This document shows, piece after piece, positions 42,848 through 55,444 of a stretch of DNA of 64,000 bases. A program made the position numbers and the translations under genes. How positions within the stretch are numbered: position 1 is the first letter of the stretch; the number at the start of each line of letters is the position of its first letter. The DNA is from Micromonospora sp. WMMD882 (GTDB lineage: Bacteria; Actinomycetota; Actinomycetes; Mycobacteriales; Micromonosporaceae), in NCBI RefSeq assembly GCF_027497255.1, contig NZ_CP114903.1:1612001-1676000 (forward strand), written 5' to 3'. Below the pieces are notes generated by a model. The model was not told where the DNA came from, searched no databases, and saw nothing but the letters and a program-made list of their open reading frames with translations.

Positions 42848-43687
42848 TCAACCCTTGACGCTGCCGGCCAGACCACCGACGAGCTGACGCTCGGCGACGG
42901 CGTAGAAGGCGAGCGCCGGCAGCATCGACAGCACCACGTAGGCCAGCACCTTGGCGGTGTCGTCGGCGTACTGGCCCTGGAACGCCTGGACGCCGACGGG
43001 CAGCGTCCACCAACCCTGGTCGGTGAAGACCACCAGCGGGAGCATGAAGTTGTTCCAACTCGTCACGACGGCCAGCACCGAGACGGTGGCCAGCGCGGGA
43101 CGCGCCATCGGCAGCAGGACCCGCCAGAAGAACCCGAACGGGCTGCACCCGTCGAGGATGGCGGCCTCCTCCACCTCGCCCGGGATCGTCCGGAAGAACT
43201 GCCGCAGGATGACGATGGTGACCGGCAGGCCGAACGCCGCCTGCGGCAGGATCACCCCGAGCGGATTGTCCAGCAGACCCATGCCGCGCAGCAGCACGAA
43301 CAGCGGCAGGATGGCCACCGCGAACGGGAACATCAGCCCGATCGCGAAGATGGTGACGATCAGCTCCCGGCCCCGGAAGGCGTAGCGGGCCAGGATGAAC
43401 GAGGCCATCGCCGCCGACGCCACCATGATCACGGTGCCGGACACGGCGATGAAGAGACTGTTGCCGAGCTGCCGCCAGAACACCTCGGAACCGAGGATCT
43501 CGGTGTAGTTCCCGGTCACCCAGGGGTCGGGCAGCCCGAGCGGGTTGGTGGAGAGCTGCCCGTTGTCCTTGAAGCCGCCGAGCACGCCGAACAGCACCGG
43601 CACCACGATGAGCGAGCCCACGGCGATGGAGATGAGGTGCAGCACGAGGCGGCGGGTCCGGACCGCGGGGTTGGCCGTGGTGGTCAT
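42848..43687 (-). CDS. Oligosaccharide ABC transporter permease (MalG type)
   Basis: 279 residues with six hydrophobic segments and the cytoplasmic EAA loop EEAAILDGCSPFGFFWRVLLPMARP, which contacts the ATPase. The ATG at 43687 overlaps the stop of the first permease (ATGA); the longer frame upstream is a shadow. No ATPase gene is present in the unit, as usual for actinomycete oligosaccharide importers that share an MsiK-type ATPase encoded elsewhere. Confidence 0.93.
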   Translation of the reverse strand: MTTTANPAVRTRRLVLHLISIAVGSLIVVPVLFGVLGGFKDNGQLSTNPLGLPDPWVTGNYTEILGSEVFWRQLGNSLFIAVSGTVIMVASAAMASFILARYAFRGRELIVTIFAIGLMFPFAVAILPLFVLLRGMGLLDNPLGVILPQAAFGLPVTIVILRQFFRTIPGEVEEAAILDGCSPFGFFWRVLLPMARPALATVSVLAVVTSWNNFMLPLVVFTDQGWWTLPVGVQAFQGQYADDTAKVLAYVVLSMLPALAFYAVAERQLVGGLAGSVKG

Positions 43688-44673
43688 CCGTTCGCTCCCT
43701 GGGTGGTGAGCGCGCCTTCGGTGTCGCGGCGCATGACGATCCGCTGGTAGAGGAGGGCGAAGACGAGGCTCAGCAGGAACATGATGATGCTGATCGCGCT
43801 GGCGTAGCCGACCTCGAAGCGCCGGAAGCCGTACTGGTACATGGTCACCGCCATGGTCTCCGAGGCGTGCACCGGGCCACCGCCGGTGAGCACCCAGACC
43901 ATGTCGAAGAGCTGGATGGTGCCGATGACCGACAGGAACACGCTGATCCGGATGGTCGGCCCGAGCAGGGGCAGGGTGACGTGCCGGAACGCCTGCCAGG
44001 CGGTGGCGCCGTCGGTGGTGGCGGCCTCGGTGAGCTCCTTGGGGATGCTCTGCCGCCCGGCCAGGTAGAGGATCATGTGCAGGCCGAAGTACTTCCAGGA
44101 GACCACCAGGAAGACGGCGAGCAGCACGGTGTCCTGGTCGGCGAAGATCGTGCCGGCGTCCGCGCCGAGCACCCGGGTCAGCCAGTCGCCCAGTCCGCGG
44201 TTGGGCGAGAACACCAGGGAGAACAGCACCGCGGTGGTGACCTCGGAGAGCACGTACGGGGCGAAGAAGATCAGCCGGTAGACGCTGCGGCCCCGCAGCG
44301 GCTGGTTGAGCAGCATGGCCAGGCCGAGCGCGATCGGGAGCTGGACGACGACCGTCAGCACGATCAGGACCAGCCCACGCCACAGGTCGCCGAGGAAGGT
44401 CGGGTCCTGGAAGGCCCGGGTGTAGTTGTCCAGCCCGATGAAGTTCTCCGGCAGTCCGAAGCCGTTCCACTTGTAGAGGCTGGCGTAGCTCGCCACCACG
44501 ATCGGGGCGAGGACCAGCAGCAGGAACAGCAGCAGCGCCGGGGTGAGGAAGGTGGCGAAGGTGCCCAGCCGGCCCGGCCGGGGCCGACGGTCACGCGATC
44601 GTCTGGCCGCCGGGGTCTGCGTCGGACGTCCGGCCGCCTGCCGCGGGCCCGACATCGTCGGTGGACTCGTCAT
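43684..44673 (-). CDS. Oligosaccharide ABC transporter permease (MalF type)
   Basis: 329 residues with an Arg/Pro-rich cytoplasmic N-terminus, six membrane segments and the EAA loop TEAATTDGATAWQAFRHVTLPLLGP. It forms a heterodimer with the following permease. A second in-frame ATG six codons in is also possible. It is separated from the binding-protein gene by 98 bp holding a strong hairpin, so its expression is probably lower than that of the binding protein. Confidence 0.93.
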   Translation of the reverse strand: MTSPPTMSGPRQAAGRPTQTPAARRSRDRRPRPGRLGTFATFLTPALLLFLLLVLAPIVVASYASLYKWNGFGLPENFIGLDNYTRAFQDPTFLGDLWRGLVLIVLTVVVQLPIALGLAMLLNQPLRGRSVYRLIFFAPYVLSEVTTAVLFSLVFSPNRGLGDWLTRVLGADAGTIFADQDTVLLAVFLVVSWKYFGLHMILYLAGRQSIPKELTEAATTDGATAWQAFRHVTLPLLGPTIRISVFLSVIGTIQLFDMVWVLTGGGPVHASETMAVTMYQYGFRRFEVGYASAISIIMFLLSLVFALLYQRIVMRRDTEGALTTQGANG

Positions 44674-44715
44674 AGCTGCTCCACTCGGTTCTACACGGAC
44701 GACTGCGGGGATGGA

Positions 44716-44755
44716 CGTCGTCCCTGACGACGGAGTCAGGTCGTCAGGGACGACG
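44716..44755 (-). terminator. Intra-operon hairpin between binding protein and permease genes
   Basis: CGTCGTCCCTGACGAC pairs perfectly with its complement (16 bp, 8-nt loop GGAGTCAG) 17 bp after the binding-protein stop. In this position it would act as a partial terminator or mRNA 3' stabiliser that favours binding-protein expression. Confidence 0.75.
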
Positions 44756-44771
44756 GTGCGGCTGGGGCCGG

Positions 44772-46064
44772 TTACTGGCTCTTCGCCACCTTGGTGATGT
44801 CCTTGACGATGTCCTGGGCGGACTTGTCCCCGGCGACCAGCGCGGCGACGCTGTCGTTGACCTGCTGCCCGACGGCCGGCGGGTACGCCTGGTCCAGGTA
44901 GAGCTGGAACCCGGTCGCGTTGGCCAGGGTCTGCGCGACGGCCTTGTTGTTCGGGTCGGCGATGCCGTCGGTGGCGCCGGTGACGGTGGGGAGCACCGCG
45001 CCGGTCGCGGCGGACTTGCGCTGGTTCTCCACGCTCAGCAGGGTCTTGAGGAAGTCGAGCGTGGAGGCGGGGGCGTCCTTGCCGACGGCGAAGCCGTTAC
45101 CGCCGCCGAACACCTCCGTGGCGGAGCCCTTGCCGCCGTCGACGGCCGGGAACGGGAAGAAGCCGAGCTTGTCGCCGAGGCCCTTCTTGCTGGTGGAGGC
45201 GGACGCCTGCACCGACGGCGCCCACTGGCCCATCAGCTCCATGGCGGCCCCGCCGTTGCCCATCGTGGCGGCCTGCCCGTCCGGCGAGCCGAACTCCGCG
45301 CCCAGGAACCCCTTCTGGAAGGGTTGCAGGTCGACGAGCTCCTTGAAGCGCTGGCCCGCGGCGACGAAGTCGGGGGTGTCGAAGTTGTTGTCCTTGGACG
45401 CCTGCTGCAACGCGCCGAGGCCGCCGATCCGCATCGCCAGGTACGCCCAGTAGAAGTGGGCCGGCCACTTGTCCTTGCCGGCCAGGGCGACCGGGACGAT
45501 GCCCGCCGACTTGATCTTGCGGACGGCGTCGAGCAGCTCGGCCCAGGTGGCCGGCGGGGTGGTGACGCCGGCCGTGGCGAAGTGGTCCTTGTTGTACCAG
45601 AAGCCGACCATACCGAGGTCGAACGGGACGCCGTAGATCCGGCCGTCGATCGTGTACGGCTCCATGGACAGCGGCAGCAGCGTGTCGATCCACGGCTTGA
45701 CGTCGTCGGTCAGGTCCTTGACCAGACCCGCCTCCACCTGCTGCTTGAGCACGCCCCCGCCCCAGGACTGGAACAGGTCGGGCGGGGAGCCCGCCTGGGT
45801 GGCGGTGGTCAGTTTGGCCTTGAACGCCTCGTTCTCCAGCGGCTGGATCTCGATCTTCACGTTGGAGTTGGCGCCCTGGTAGCTCTTGGCGATGTCCGCC
45901 CACACCGGCAGCATCGGCTCGGTGTTCTGGATGTGCCACCAGTTGATGGTCTGCGATCCGCCCGAGTCAGCGGAGTCGTCGCCGCTACAGGCGCTGAGCA
46001 GGTAACTGCCGACGCCAGCGCCGACGAGGCCGAGCAGCGTTCGGCGGGAGAGGTGCGCGGTCAT
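44772..46064 (-). CDS. Oligosaccharide-binding lipoprotein of ABC importer
   Basis: 430 residues; ATG at 46064. The N-terminus SRRTLLGLVGAGVGSYLLSAC combines a twin-arginine-like motif with a lipobox (LSAC). The mature domain is a family-1 extracellular binding protein (TINWWHIQNTEPMLPVWADIAKSYQ, VPFDLGMVGFWYNKDHF, GGNGFAVGKDA). The divergent neighbour is an intracellular GH43 beta-xylosidase-like enzyme and a secreted GH10 xylanase lies beyond, so xylobiose or a longer xylo-oligosaccharide is the likely ligand. The divergent promoter region carries CGGAAGTTTCGG-type sites. Confidence 0.93.
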   Translation of the reverse strand: MTAHLSRRTLLGLVGAGVGSYLLSACSGDDSADSGGSQTINWWHIQNTEPMLPVWADIAKSYQGANSNVKIEIQPLENEAFKAKLTTATQAGSPPDLFQSWGGGVLKQQVEAGLVKDLTDDVKPWIDTLLPLSMEPYTIDGRIYGVPFDLGMVGFWYNKDHFATAGVTTPPATWAELLDAVRKIKSAGIVPVALAGKDKWPAHFYWAYLAMRIGGLGALQQASKDNNFDTPDFVAAGQRFKELVDLQPFQKGFLGAEFGSPDGQAATMGNGGAAMELMGQWAPSVQASASTSKKGLGDKLGFFPFPAVDGGKGSATEVFGGGNGFAVGKDAPASTLDFLKTLLSVENQRKSAATGAVLPTVTGATDGIADPNNKAVAQTLANATGFQLYLDQAYPPAVGQQVNDSVAALVAGDKSAQDIVKDITKVAKSQ

Positions 46065-46137
46065 GGTTCATCCCTTCGCGGGCTCACGAGGTACGCGGAT
46101 GCCGGGTCATCCGCGGGTGGGGTATCGGAAGCGGGGT

Positions 46138-46150
46138 CCGGAAGTTTCGG
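46138..46150. promoter_or_regulatory. Xylan-type operator CCGGAAGTTTCGG
   Basis: Imperfect dyad GGAAGTTTC about 75 bp upstream of the binding-protein start. The GAAnTTTC core resembles operators of actinomycete LacI-type xylan repressors. The same 12-mer CGGAAGTTTCGG occurs at 48043-48054. Confidence 0.55.
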
Positions 46151-46256
46151 GGTGGTGGTGGTGTGTTTCCGGGTGATGGCCGGCACGCTACGACGTCTGT
46201 GTATTCACGGTCAAGAGTCTGTCGCCACTGGACCCGAACCGTTACGGTGGTCGAGA

Positions 46257-46299
46257 CTTTCCAAACTTCCCGAACGACCTTCCGGAAGTTGCCCGAAAG
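46257..46299. promoter_or_regulatory. Interrupted dyad of AACTTCC / GGAAGTT just before GH43
   Basis: CTTTCCAAACTTCC (46257-46270) and GGAAGTTGCCCGAAAG (46284-46299) form an interrupted inverted repeat ending 18 bp before the GH43 ATG. Each arm contains a half of the CGGAAGTTTCGG motif, so a repressor here would block transcription or early elongation. Confidence 0.5.
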
Positions 46300-46317
46300 A
46301 TGGACAGAGGAGCCGAC

Positions 46318-47943
46318 ATGTCGACCGAGACCGCTGACGTGGCGACCGCCGCCCGGTCGATCCGTAATCCCGTGCTGTCGGGTTTCCACCCGGATCCGTC
46401 GATCCTGCGGGTGGGTGACGACTACTACCTGGCCACCTCGACGTTCGAGTGGTACCCGGGGGTGCGGGTGCACCACTCCCGCGACCTCGTGCGCTGGCGC
46501 GCGGTGGGCGGGATCATCACCGAGCGTCGCCTGCTCGACCTGCGCGGCTGCGGCGACTCCAACGGGGTGTGGGCGCCCGACCTGACGTACCACGACGGCG
46601 AGTTCTTCCTGGTGTACAGCGACGTGGCCAGCTTCGCCAGCGGGTACTGGGATCCACAGAACTTCCTGATCACCGCGCCGGACATCACCGGCCCGTGGTC
46701 CGACCCGGTCAAGCTGCACGGCCGCGGCTTCGACGCCGCGCTGTTCCACGACGACGACGGCAGCACCTGGCTGCTGAGCATGAGCGCCGACTGGCGGCCC
46801 GGCCGGGACCGGTTCGGCGGCATCGAGATCCAGCAGTACGACCGGGCCGAGCGGCGACTGGTCGGACGCCCCCGGATCATCTTCACCGGCACCGCGGTCG
46901 GCCTCACCGAGGGGCCGCACCTGTACCGCCACGACGGGTGGTACTGGCTGGTCACCGCCGAGGGGGGCACGAGCTGGGAGCACCAGGTCACCGTCGCGCG
47001 GTCCCGGGAGCTGTTCGGGCCGTACGAGGTCGACCCGGCCGGCCCGCTGCTGACCTCGGTGGGCCGCCCCGACCTGCCGTTGCAGAAGGCCGGCCACGGC
47101 AGCCTGGTCCGCACCCAGAGCGGCGACTGGTACCTGGCCCACCTGGTCGGCCGCCCCTACACGCCGCTGGGCAACTGCGTGCTCGGGCGGGAGACCGCCA
47201 TCCAGCGGGTCGAGTGGGCGCCGGGCGGCTGGCCCAGGATCGCCGACGGCGTGCCGGCCGACGAGGTCGACGCGCCCGACCTGCCGGCGCACCCGTGGCC
47301 GGACGAGCCGGTCACCGACCACTTCGAGACCGACGAGCTGGGCCCGCACTGGTCGACCCTGCGCCGCCCGGCCGGCCCCGACTGGATCGACCTGCGGTCC
47401 CGGCCGTCGCACCTGCGGATCCACGGTGGGCAGTCGCCGGTCGGCCGGCAGACGCCCAGCCTGGTGGCCCGCCGGGTCGGCGCGACCCGCTGCTCGCTGG
47501 AGACGGCGCTGGAGTTCGATCCGACCGACCACCGGCAGCTCGCCGGGATCACCGCCTACTACAACACCCTCAACTGGCACCACCTCTACCTGACCCGCGC
47601 CGACGACGGCCGGACGGTGCTGGAGGTGCTCAGCTCGGACAGCGGGCGACGCCGGGCCCGGCCCGAGCTCAGCGTGGACACCGCCGGCGTCACCCGGGTC
47701 GGGCTGCGGGCGGAGTTCGACGGTCCGGTCGTCCGGTTCGCGTACGACCTGGGCGCCGGCTGGCAGGCACTGCCGGTGGAGCTGGACGCGACGATCCTGT
47801 CCGACGAGCACGCCGCGCTGATCATCGACGGGGAGCCGGCCGCGTGGGGCTTCACCGGGGCCTTCCTCGGGTTGTGGGTGCAGGATCTCGGTGGTGACGG
47901 CGGGTACGCCGACTTCGACCACGCCACGTACCTCGAACACTGA
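46318..47943 (+). CDS. Intracellular GH43 beta-xylosidase
   Basis: 541 residues; ATG at 46318 after GAGGAG. No signal peptide, so cytoplasmic. The GH43 propeller (about 15-310) begins with NPVLSGFHPDPSI, where the aspartate is the general base; the second aspartate is in GRGFDAALFHDD and the acid glutamate in GLTEGPHLY. A C-terminal beta-sandwich (about 325-541, HFETDELGPHW onward) closes the active site in this subfamily. It should split imported xylo-oligosaccharides to xylose; some homologues also remove arabinose. Divergent from the importer, with shared operator-like sites. Confidence 0.95.
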   Translation: MSTETADVATAARSIRNPVLSGFHPDPSILRVGDDYYLATSTFEWYPGVRVHHSRDLVRWRAVGGIITERRLLDLRGCGDSNGVWAPDLTYHDGEFFLVYSDVASFASGYWDPQNFLITAPDITGPWSDPVKLHGRGFDAALFHDDDGSTWLLSMSADWRPGRDRFGGIEIQQYDRAERRLVGRPRIIFTGTAVGLTEGPHLYRHDGWYWLVTAEGGTSWEHQVTVARSRELFGPYEVDPAGPLLTSVGRPDLPLQKAGHGSLVRTQSGDWYLAHLVGRPYTPLGNCVLGRETAIQRVEWAPGGWPRIADGVPADEVDAPDLPAHPWPDEPVTDHFETDELGPHWSTLRRPAGPDWIDLRSRPSHLRIHGGQSPVGRQTPSLVARRVGATRCSLETALEFDPTDHRQLAGITAYYNTLNWHHLYLTRADDGRTVLEVLSSDSGRRRARPELSVDTAGVTRVGLRAEFDGPVVRFAYDLGAGWQALPVELDATILSDEHAALIIDGEPAAWGFTGAFLGLWVQDLGGDGGYADFDHATYLEH

Positions 47944-48042
47944 GCACCGCCGGACGGGCCGGGTCGCACGTTCTCGCGGCCCGGCCCGTCCGGCGTCCCC
48001 GGTCGGGGCGCTCCCCCGCCGCCCGACGAGCGCCGCCGACGT

Positions 48043-48145
48043 CGGAAGTTTCGGTGGTTGACCAGCGGCATCGACCGACCTTAACGTTTCAGGCGAGTTT
48101 CCGAAATTCCCCTCGAAATTATCGGGACGTCTTCCGGTAGTTCGG
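48043..48145. promoter_or_regulatory. Cluster of xylan-type operator motifs upstream of GH10
   Basis: CGGAAGTTTCGG at 48043-48054, GTTTCCGAAATTCC at 48097-48110 and TTCCGGTAGTTCGG at 48132-48145 lie in the 278-bp gap before the GH10 start. All share the GAA-n-TTC core in one or other orientation. Confidence 0.5.
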
Positions 48146-48221
48146 TGTGCCCGGCGGCGGCCACCAGCGTGACCCGCCCCCGCGACGCCCGGCCCGGCGA
48201 CGTACCCGGGAAGGAGCGTCG

Positions 48222-49415
48222 ATGCTGCTCAGACGGTGGATAGCCGCCGGTGTCGTCGCCGTGGCGACCGTCGGTGTGCTGAGCACCGTGCCGGCCACGG
48301 CGGGTCGCCCCCACGACCCCGCCGACCAGAGCCTGCGCGCTCTCGGCCTGCGCCACGGCCTGTACGTCGGCACCGCGGTCGACACGGCCGCCCTGGACGA
48401 CCCCGACGACCCCCGGTACCGGGAGATCGTCCGGGACGAGTTCTCCTCCGTCACCGCGGAGAACGCCATGAAGTGGGAGTCGTTGGAGCCCACCCGGGGC
48501 AGGTACGACTGGGCGGCGGCCGACAAGATCGTCGCCACCGCCCAGCGCAACGGCCAGCGACTGCGCGGCCACGTCCTGGTCTGGCACAACCAACTGCCCA
48601 CCTGGCTGACCGACGGGGTCGCCGACGGATCCATCGACAAGGCCCAGCTACGGCAGATCCTGCGCCAGCACATCACCACGGTGGTCAGCCGCTACCGGGG
48701 CAAGATCTGGCAGTGGGACGTCGTCAACGAGGCGGTCAGCGACCCCTGGGACGACCCGCCCACCCTGCACTACAAGGGCTTCTGGGCGCAGCACCTGGGT
48801 CCGGGCTACGTCGCGGACGCGTTCCGCTGGGCGCGGGCCGCCGACCCGAAGGCGCTGCTGTTCTACAACGACTACAACATCGAGGCGTTCGGCTCGGGCG
48901 ACCCGGCCGACGACAAGACCCAGTTCGTCCACGACATGGTCCGGGACCTGCTGGCCCGGGGCGTGCCGATCGACGGGGTGGGCAGCCAGGGGCACCTGGG
49001 CACCCAGTACGGCAACTTCGACACCTTCCAGGTGGCCGACGCGCTGCGCCGGTTCGCGAAGCTGGGCCTGGCCACGGCCTTCACCGAGGTCGACGTGCGC
49101 AGCCAGCTCACCGAGGGGGTCCGGGCCGGCGTCCCCGACGAGATCAACCCCCGTCTCCAGGCGTCCGCGGCGAACTTCCACGTGCTGCTGCAGGCGTGCC
49201 TGGCCGAGCCACGCTGCCTGTCCTTCACCGTCTGGGGCTTCACCGACCGGCACTCCTGGGTGCCGGGCTGGTTCGACGACCCGCCGGAGGGCCTGGCCAC
49301 CCTGTACGACGAGAACTACCAGCCCAAACGGGCGTACCAGACGGTCAAGGCCGACCTGATCTTCGCCGGCCCGCCGTACGTGCTGCCCCGCGTCACCCCG
49401 CGTCCCCGCCGCTGA
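48222..49415 (+). CDS. Secreted GH10 endo-beta-1,4-xylanase, single domain
   Basis: 397 residues; ATG at 48222 with AAGGAG 6 nt upstream. Signal peptide 1-28 (ATA cleavage). A GH10 barrel fills the rest: acid/base Glu170 in WQWDVVNEAV, nucleophile Glu289 in FTEVDV, substrate residues in TAENAMKWESLEP and VWHNQLP. No binding module. It is only distantly similar to the two duplicated xylanases and uses ordinary GC-ending codons. Probably co-regulated with the xylosidase and importer through the CGGAAGTTTCGG sites and supplying their substrate. Confidence 0.96.
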   Translation: MLLRRWIAAGVVAVATVGVLSTVPATAGRPHDPADQSLRALGLRHGLYVGTAVDTAALDDPDDPRYREIVRDEFSSVTAENAMKWESLEPTRGRYDWAAADKIVATAQRNGQRLRGHVLVWHNQLPTWLTDGVADGSIDKAQLRQILRQHITTVVSRYRGKIWQWDVVNEAVSDPWDDPPTLHYKGFWAQHLGPGYVADAFRWARAADPKALLFYNDYNIEAFGSGDPADDKTQFVHDMVRDLLARGVPIDGVGSQGHLGTQYGNFDTFQVADALRRFAKLGLATAFTEVDVRSQLTEGVRAGVPDEINPRLQASAANFHVLLQACLAEPRCLSFTVWGFTDRHSWVPGWFDDPPEGLATLYDENYQPKRAYQTVKADLIFAGPPYVLPRVTPRPRR

Positions 49416-49582
49416 CGAGCCGCCGGGGTTCCCGGCCGACGTCGCCGTGGGCCGGTCCGCCGTCGGGGTGGACCGGCCCACGGCGACCGGAGCCGACCGC
49501 CGCCCGTGGGACGGGGCCCGCCGACCCACGGGCGGCGCGCCGGACGGACCGCGGGCATCACCCGGACAGGAGGGCGCCACCC

Positions 49583-50329
49583 GTGCCACCGAACGCGGTG
49601 ACCCGCCGCCTGCCGTACCCGCCCACGGCACCCGGCCCGACCACGGCCGCGGCACCCGGACTGACCACGGCCGTCACGGCCGGCCCCGCCGTGGCCGCCG
49701 CGCGGCCCGCCCAGGCCCGCCCCGGGGTCAGCCCCGACATCGTGGACCCGGCGCGTGGCGGCGGTCGGGTGGTCAGCCTCACCTTCGACGACGGGCCCAA
49801 CCCGGTCGACACGCCACGACTGCTGGACGTGCTGCGCCGGCACCGGATCACGGCGGTGTTCTGCCTGGTGGGCGACCAGGTCGACGCGCACCCCGAGGTG
49901 GTCGGCCAGATCGTCGCCGCCGGTCACCCGCTGGGCAACCACAGCATGCGCCACGACGACATGAGCGGCTGGAGCGTCGAGCGGATCGCGGCGGACCTAC
50001 GGCGGACCAACGAGGCCATCCACCGGGCCGTGCCCGGCACCCGGATCCGGTACTTCCGGGCCCCGTACGGCGCCTGGGGTCGTACCCCGGCCGTGGCGGC
50101 CTCGTTGGGCATGCGACCGCTGGGGTGGCGGCTGGCGATCGGGGACTGGGAGCCACCCGGCGCGGACGAGCTCGCCCGCCGCCTGCTCGACGGGATCACC
50201 CCCGGCGCCGTCGTGTTGCTGCACGACGGCGGAGGTGACCGGAGCCAGACCGTCGACGCGGTGGCCCGGGCCGTGCCCGTGCTGAGAGCGCGGCGGTGGC
50301 GGTTCGCCCTACCCGAGCACCGCGCCTGA
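49583..50329 (+). CDS. CE4 polysaccharide deacetylase
   Basis: 248 residues from the GTG at 49583, which has GGAGGG upstream; the frame is open much further 5' but that part overlaps the xylanase. The NodB domain shows all CE4 motifs: SLTFDDGP (catalytic base and metal aspartate), GNHSMRHDDM (metal histidines), YFRAPYGAW, and LLHDGGGD. The N-terminal 45 residues are Pro/Ala/Thr-rich with no clear hydrophobic core, so export is uncertain unless the start lies elsewhere. Placed after a xylanase, acetyl-xylan is a plausible substrate; peptidoglycan or chitin derivatives are alternatives. Confidence 0.9.
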   Translation: MPPNAVTRRLPYPPTAPGPTTAAAPGLTTAVTAGPAVAAARPAQARPGVSPDIVDPARGGGRVVSLTFDDGPNPVDTPRLLDVLRRHRITAVFCLVGDQVDAHPEVVGQIVAAGHPLGNHSMRHDDMSGWSVERIAADLRRTNEAIHRAVPGTRIRYFRAPYGAWGRTPAVAASLGMRPLGWRLAIGDWEPPGADELARRLLDGITPGAVVLLHDGGGDRSQTVDAVARAVPVLRARRWRFALPEHRA

Positions 50330-50378
50330 ACCCATCCCACAGTCGCGCGGGGCGCGCCGGCCGGGAAGAGCGGCCCGG

Positions 50379-51536
50379 TCAGGCCGTCTCCGGCGCGGTG
50401 GCCGCCCGACCGGGGGCCGGCACGTCGGAGACGGGCTCGTCGGTCCCCGGCACGTCGGACTCGGGCTGCGGCGCCGGATCACTGAGCTGTTCCCGCAGGT
50501 ACGTCCAGCCGACGGCGATCAGCGCGGCGGCCGGTACGGCCAGCAGGCTGCCCACGATGCCGGCCAGGCTGCCGCCGAGCGTCACGGCGAGCAGCACCAC
50601 CGCCGCGTGCAGCCCGAGGCCCCGGCTCTGCACCATGGGCTGGAACACGTTCCCCTCGAGCTGCTGGACCACGATGATGATGGCGAGCACGATCAACGCG
50701 TCCGTTGGTCCGTTCGACACCAGCGCGATGAGCACCGCGACGAAACCGGCGAAGAGGGCGCCCACGATCGGGACGAACGCCGCCACGAAGGTCAGTGCCG
50801 CCAGCGGCAGCACCAGTGGCACGCCCACGAACCACAGGCCGAGACCGATGAAGACGGCGTCGAGCAGGCCGACGAACGCCTGGGAGCGGACGAACGCCCC
50901 GAGGGTGTCCCAGGAGCGGGCGGCCACGACCGGGACGTCGGTGGCGAGCCGACCCGGCAACTGGCGGCCCAGCCAGGGCAGGAAGCGGGGGCCGTCCTTG
51001 AGGAAGAAGAACATCAGGAAGAGCGCCAGGACGGTGGTGACCAGTCCGTTGACCAGGGTGCCCACGCCGGTCACCGTGGCGGTGACGATACTGCCCATGC
51101 TGTCCTGGACCCGGCCGACCGCGGTGTCGAGCGCCGCGCTCATCTCGTCGTCGCCGATGTTCAACGGTGGCCCGGAGGCCCACTCGCGGAGCTGCTGGAG
51201 ACCGCCGACCACGCCGGTGACCAGTTCCCCGGACTGCGCGGCCACCGGCACCGCGATCAGCACCACGACACCCGCGGCGAGCAGGAGAAAACCCACGGTG
51301 ACGGCCGACGCGGCCAGCCCCGGCGGCCACCCGTGCCGACGCAGGAAACGGGTCACCGGCCAGGTCAGCGTGGTGATCAGCAGCGCGATCACCAGCGGCC
51401 AGACGATCGGCCACATCCGGCCCAGCACCCACAGCACGACGGTGGTGAACAGCAGGACCAGCAACGCCTCCAGCGAGACCCGGGCCGACGTACGTAGCGC
51501 GGCGCGGGTCTTCGTGGCGCTCACCGTGGTCGGCAT
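50379..51536 (-). CDS. AI-2E/PerM family transporter
   Basis: 385 residues from the ATG at 51536 (GGAG 7 nt upstream); the frame extends upstream but with low plausibility. About eight hydrophobic segments in the family arrangement, with LLITTLTWPVTRFLRRHGWPP, FFFLKDGPRFLPWL and the C-terminal signature AFVPIVGALFAGFVAVL, followed by VQQLEGNVFQPMVQSR. The tail is acidic and proline-rich. Family members include putative AI-2 exporters and sodium/proton antiporters; the substrate cannot be told. It is convergent with the deacetylase and divergent from metH. Confidence 0.9.
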   Translation of the reverse strand: MPTTVSATKTRAALRTSARVSLEALLVLLFTTVVLWVLGRMWPIVWPLVIALLITTLTWPVTRFLRRHGWPPGLAASAVTVGFLLLAAGVVVLIAVPVAAQSGELVTGVVGGLQQLREWASGPPLNIGDDEMSAALDTAVGRVQDSMGSIVTATVTGVGTLVNGLVTTVLALFLMFFFLKDGPRFLPWLGRQLPGRLATDVPVVAARSWDTLGAFVRSQAFVGLLDAVFIGLGLWFVGVPLVLPLAALTFVAAFVPIVGALFAGFVAVLIALVSNGPTDALIVLAIIIVVQQLEGNVFQPMVQSRGLGLHAAVVLLAVTLGGSLAGIVGSLLAVPAAALIAVGWTYLREQLSDPAPQPESDVPGTDEPVSDVPAPGRAATAPETA

Positions 51537-51750
51537 CGGTCTCTCCAGGCTTCGTCGGCATGCTCCCGGCAGCCCCGCACGGCGCTCCACCGGCGCGGCG
51601 GCGCAGCCTCCACCGGCGCAGAGGCGCAGCCAGTATGCACGCGCAGGCCGACGACGGGATCGACGGGTGACGGGCGTGGCACCGGACCGCCGCACCGCTC
51701 CGGCACCGGCGGAGTGACCGACCCGCCCCGCTTCGGTTAGGATCGACAGG
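51537..51750. other. Divergent promoter region between AI-2E gene and metH leader
   Basis: No gene supported. It includes a short imperfect repeat of CACCGGCG-GGCGCAG (51588-51630), and should carry the metH promoter just before the riboswitch. Confidence 0.4.
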
Positions 51751-51752
51751 CT

Positions 51753-51837
51753 GACCGAGAGGCGCTGCAACGGGCGTGAGCCCGCCACGCTCGGCCGGCT
51801 TGCCGTACTCCGCAAGGGCGCCTCCCGGAATGGGAGG
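51753..51837 (+). ncRNA. S-adenosylhomocysteine (SAH) riboswitch controlling metH
   Basis: Matches the SAH riboswitch plan. P1 is CCGAG (51755-51759) with CTCGG (51790-51794); the conserved core is GAGGCGCTGCAACGGG; P2 is CGGGC (51771-51775) with GCCCG (51780-51784). The H-type pseudoknot pairs AGGCGC (51760-51765) with GCGCCT (51818-51823). An alternative hairpin CCTCCC (51821-51826) with GGGAGG (51832-51837) would hide the Shine-Dalgarno of metH. The two structures share 51821-51823, so SAH binding should free the SD and turn metH on. Confidence 0.85.
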
Positions 51838-51845
51838 GTGCGCGG

Positions 51846-55418
<3,573 letters not shown>

Positions 55419-55444
55419 CCCCGCCCACCCCTCCCCCGCCTTGT

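Noticed and set aside
48236..50329. 697-codon frame fusing to the deacetylase domain
   Set aside because: Its first two thirds are an off-frame reading of the GH10 gene; the deacetylase has its own GTG and SD at 49583.
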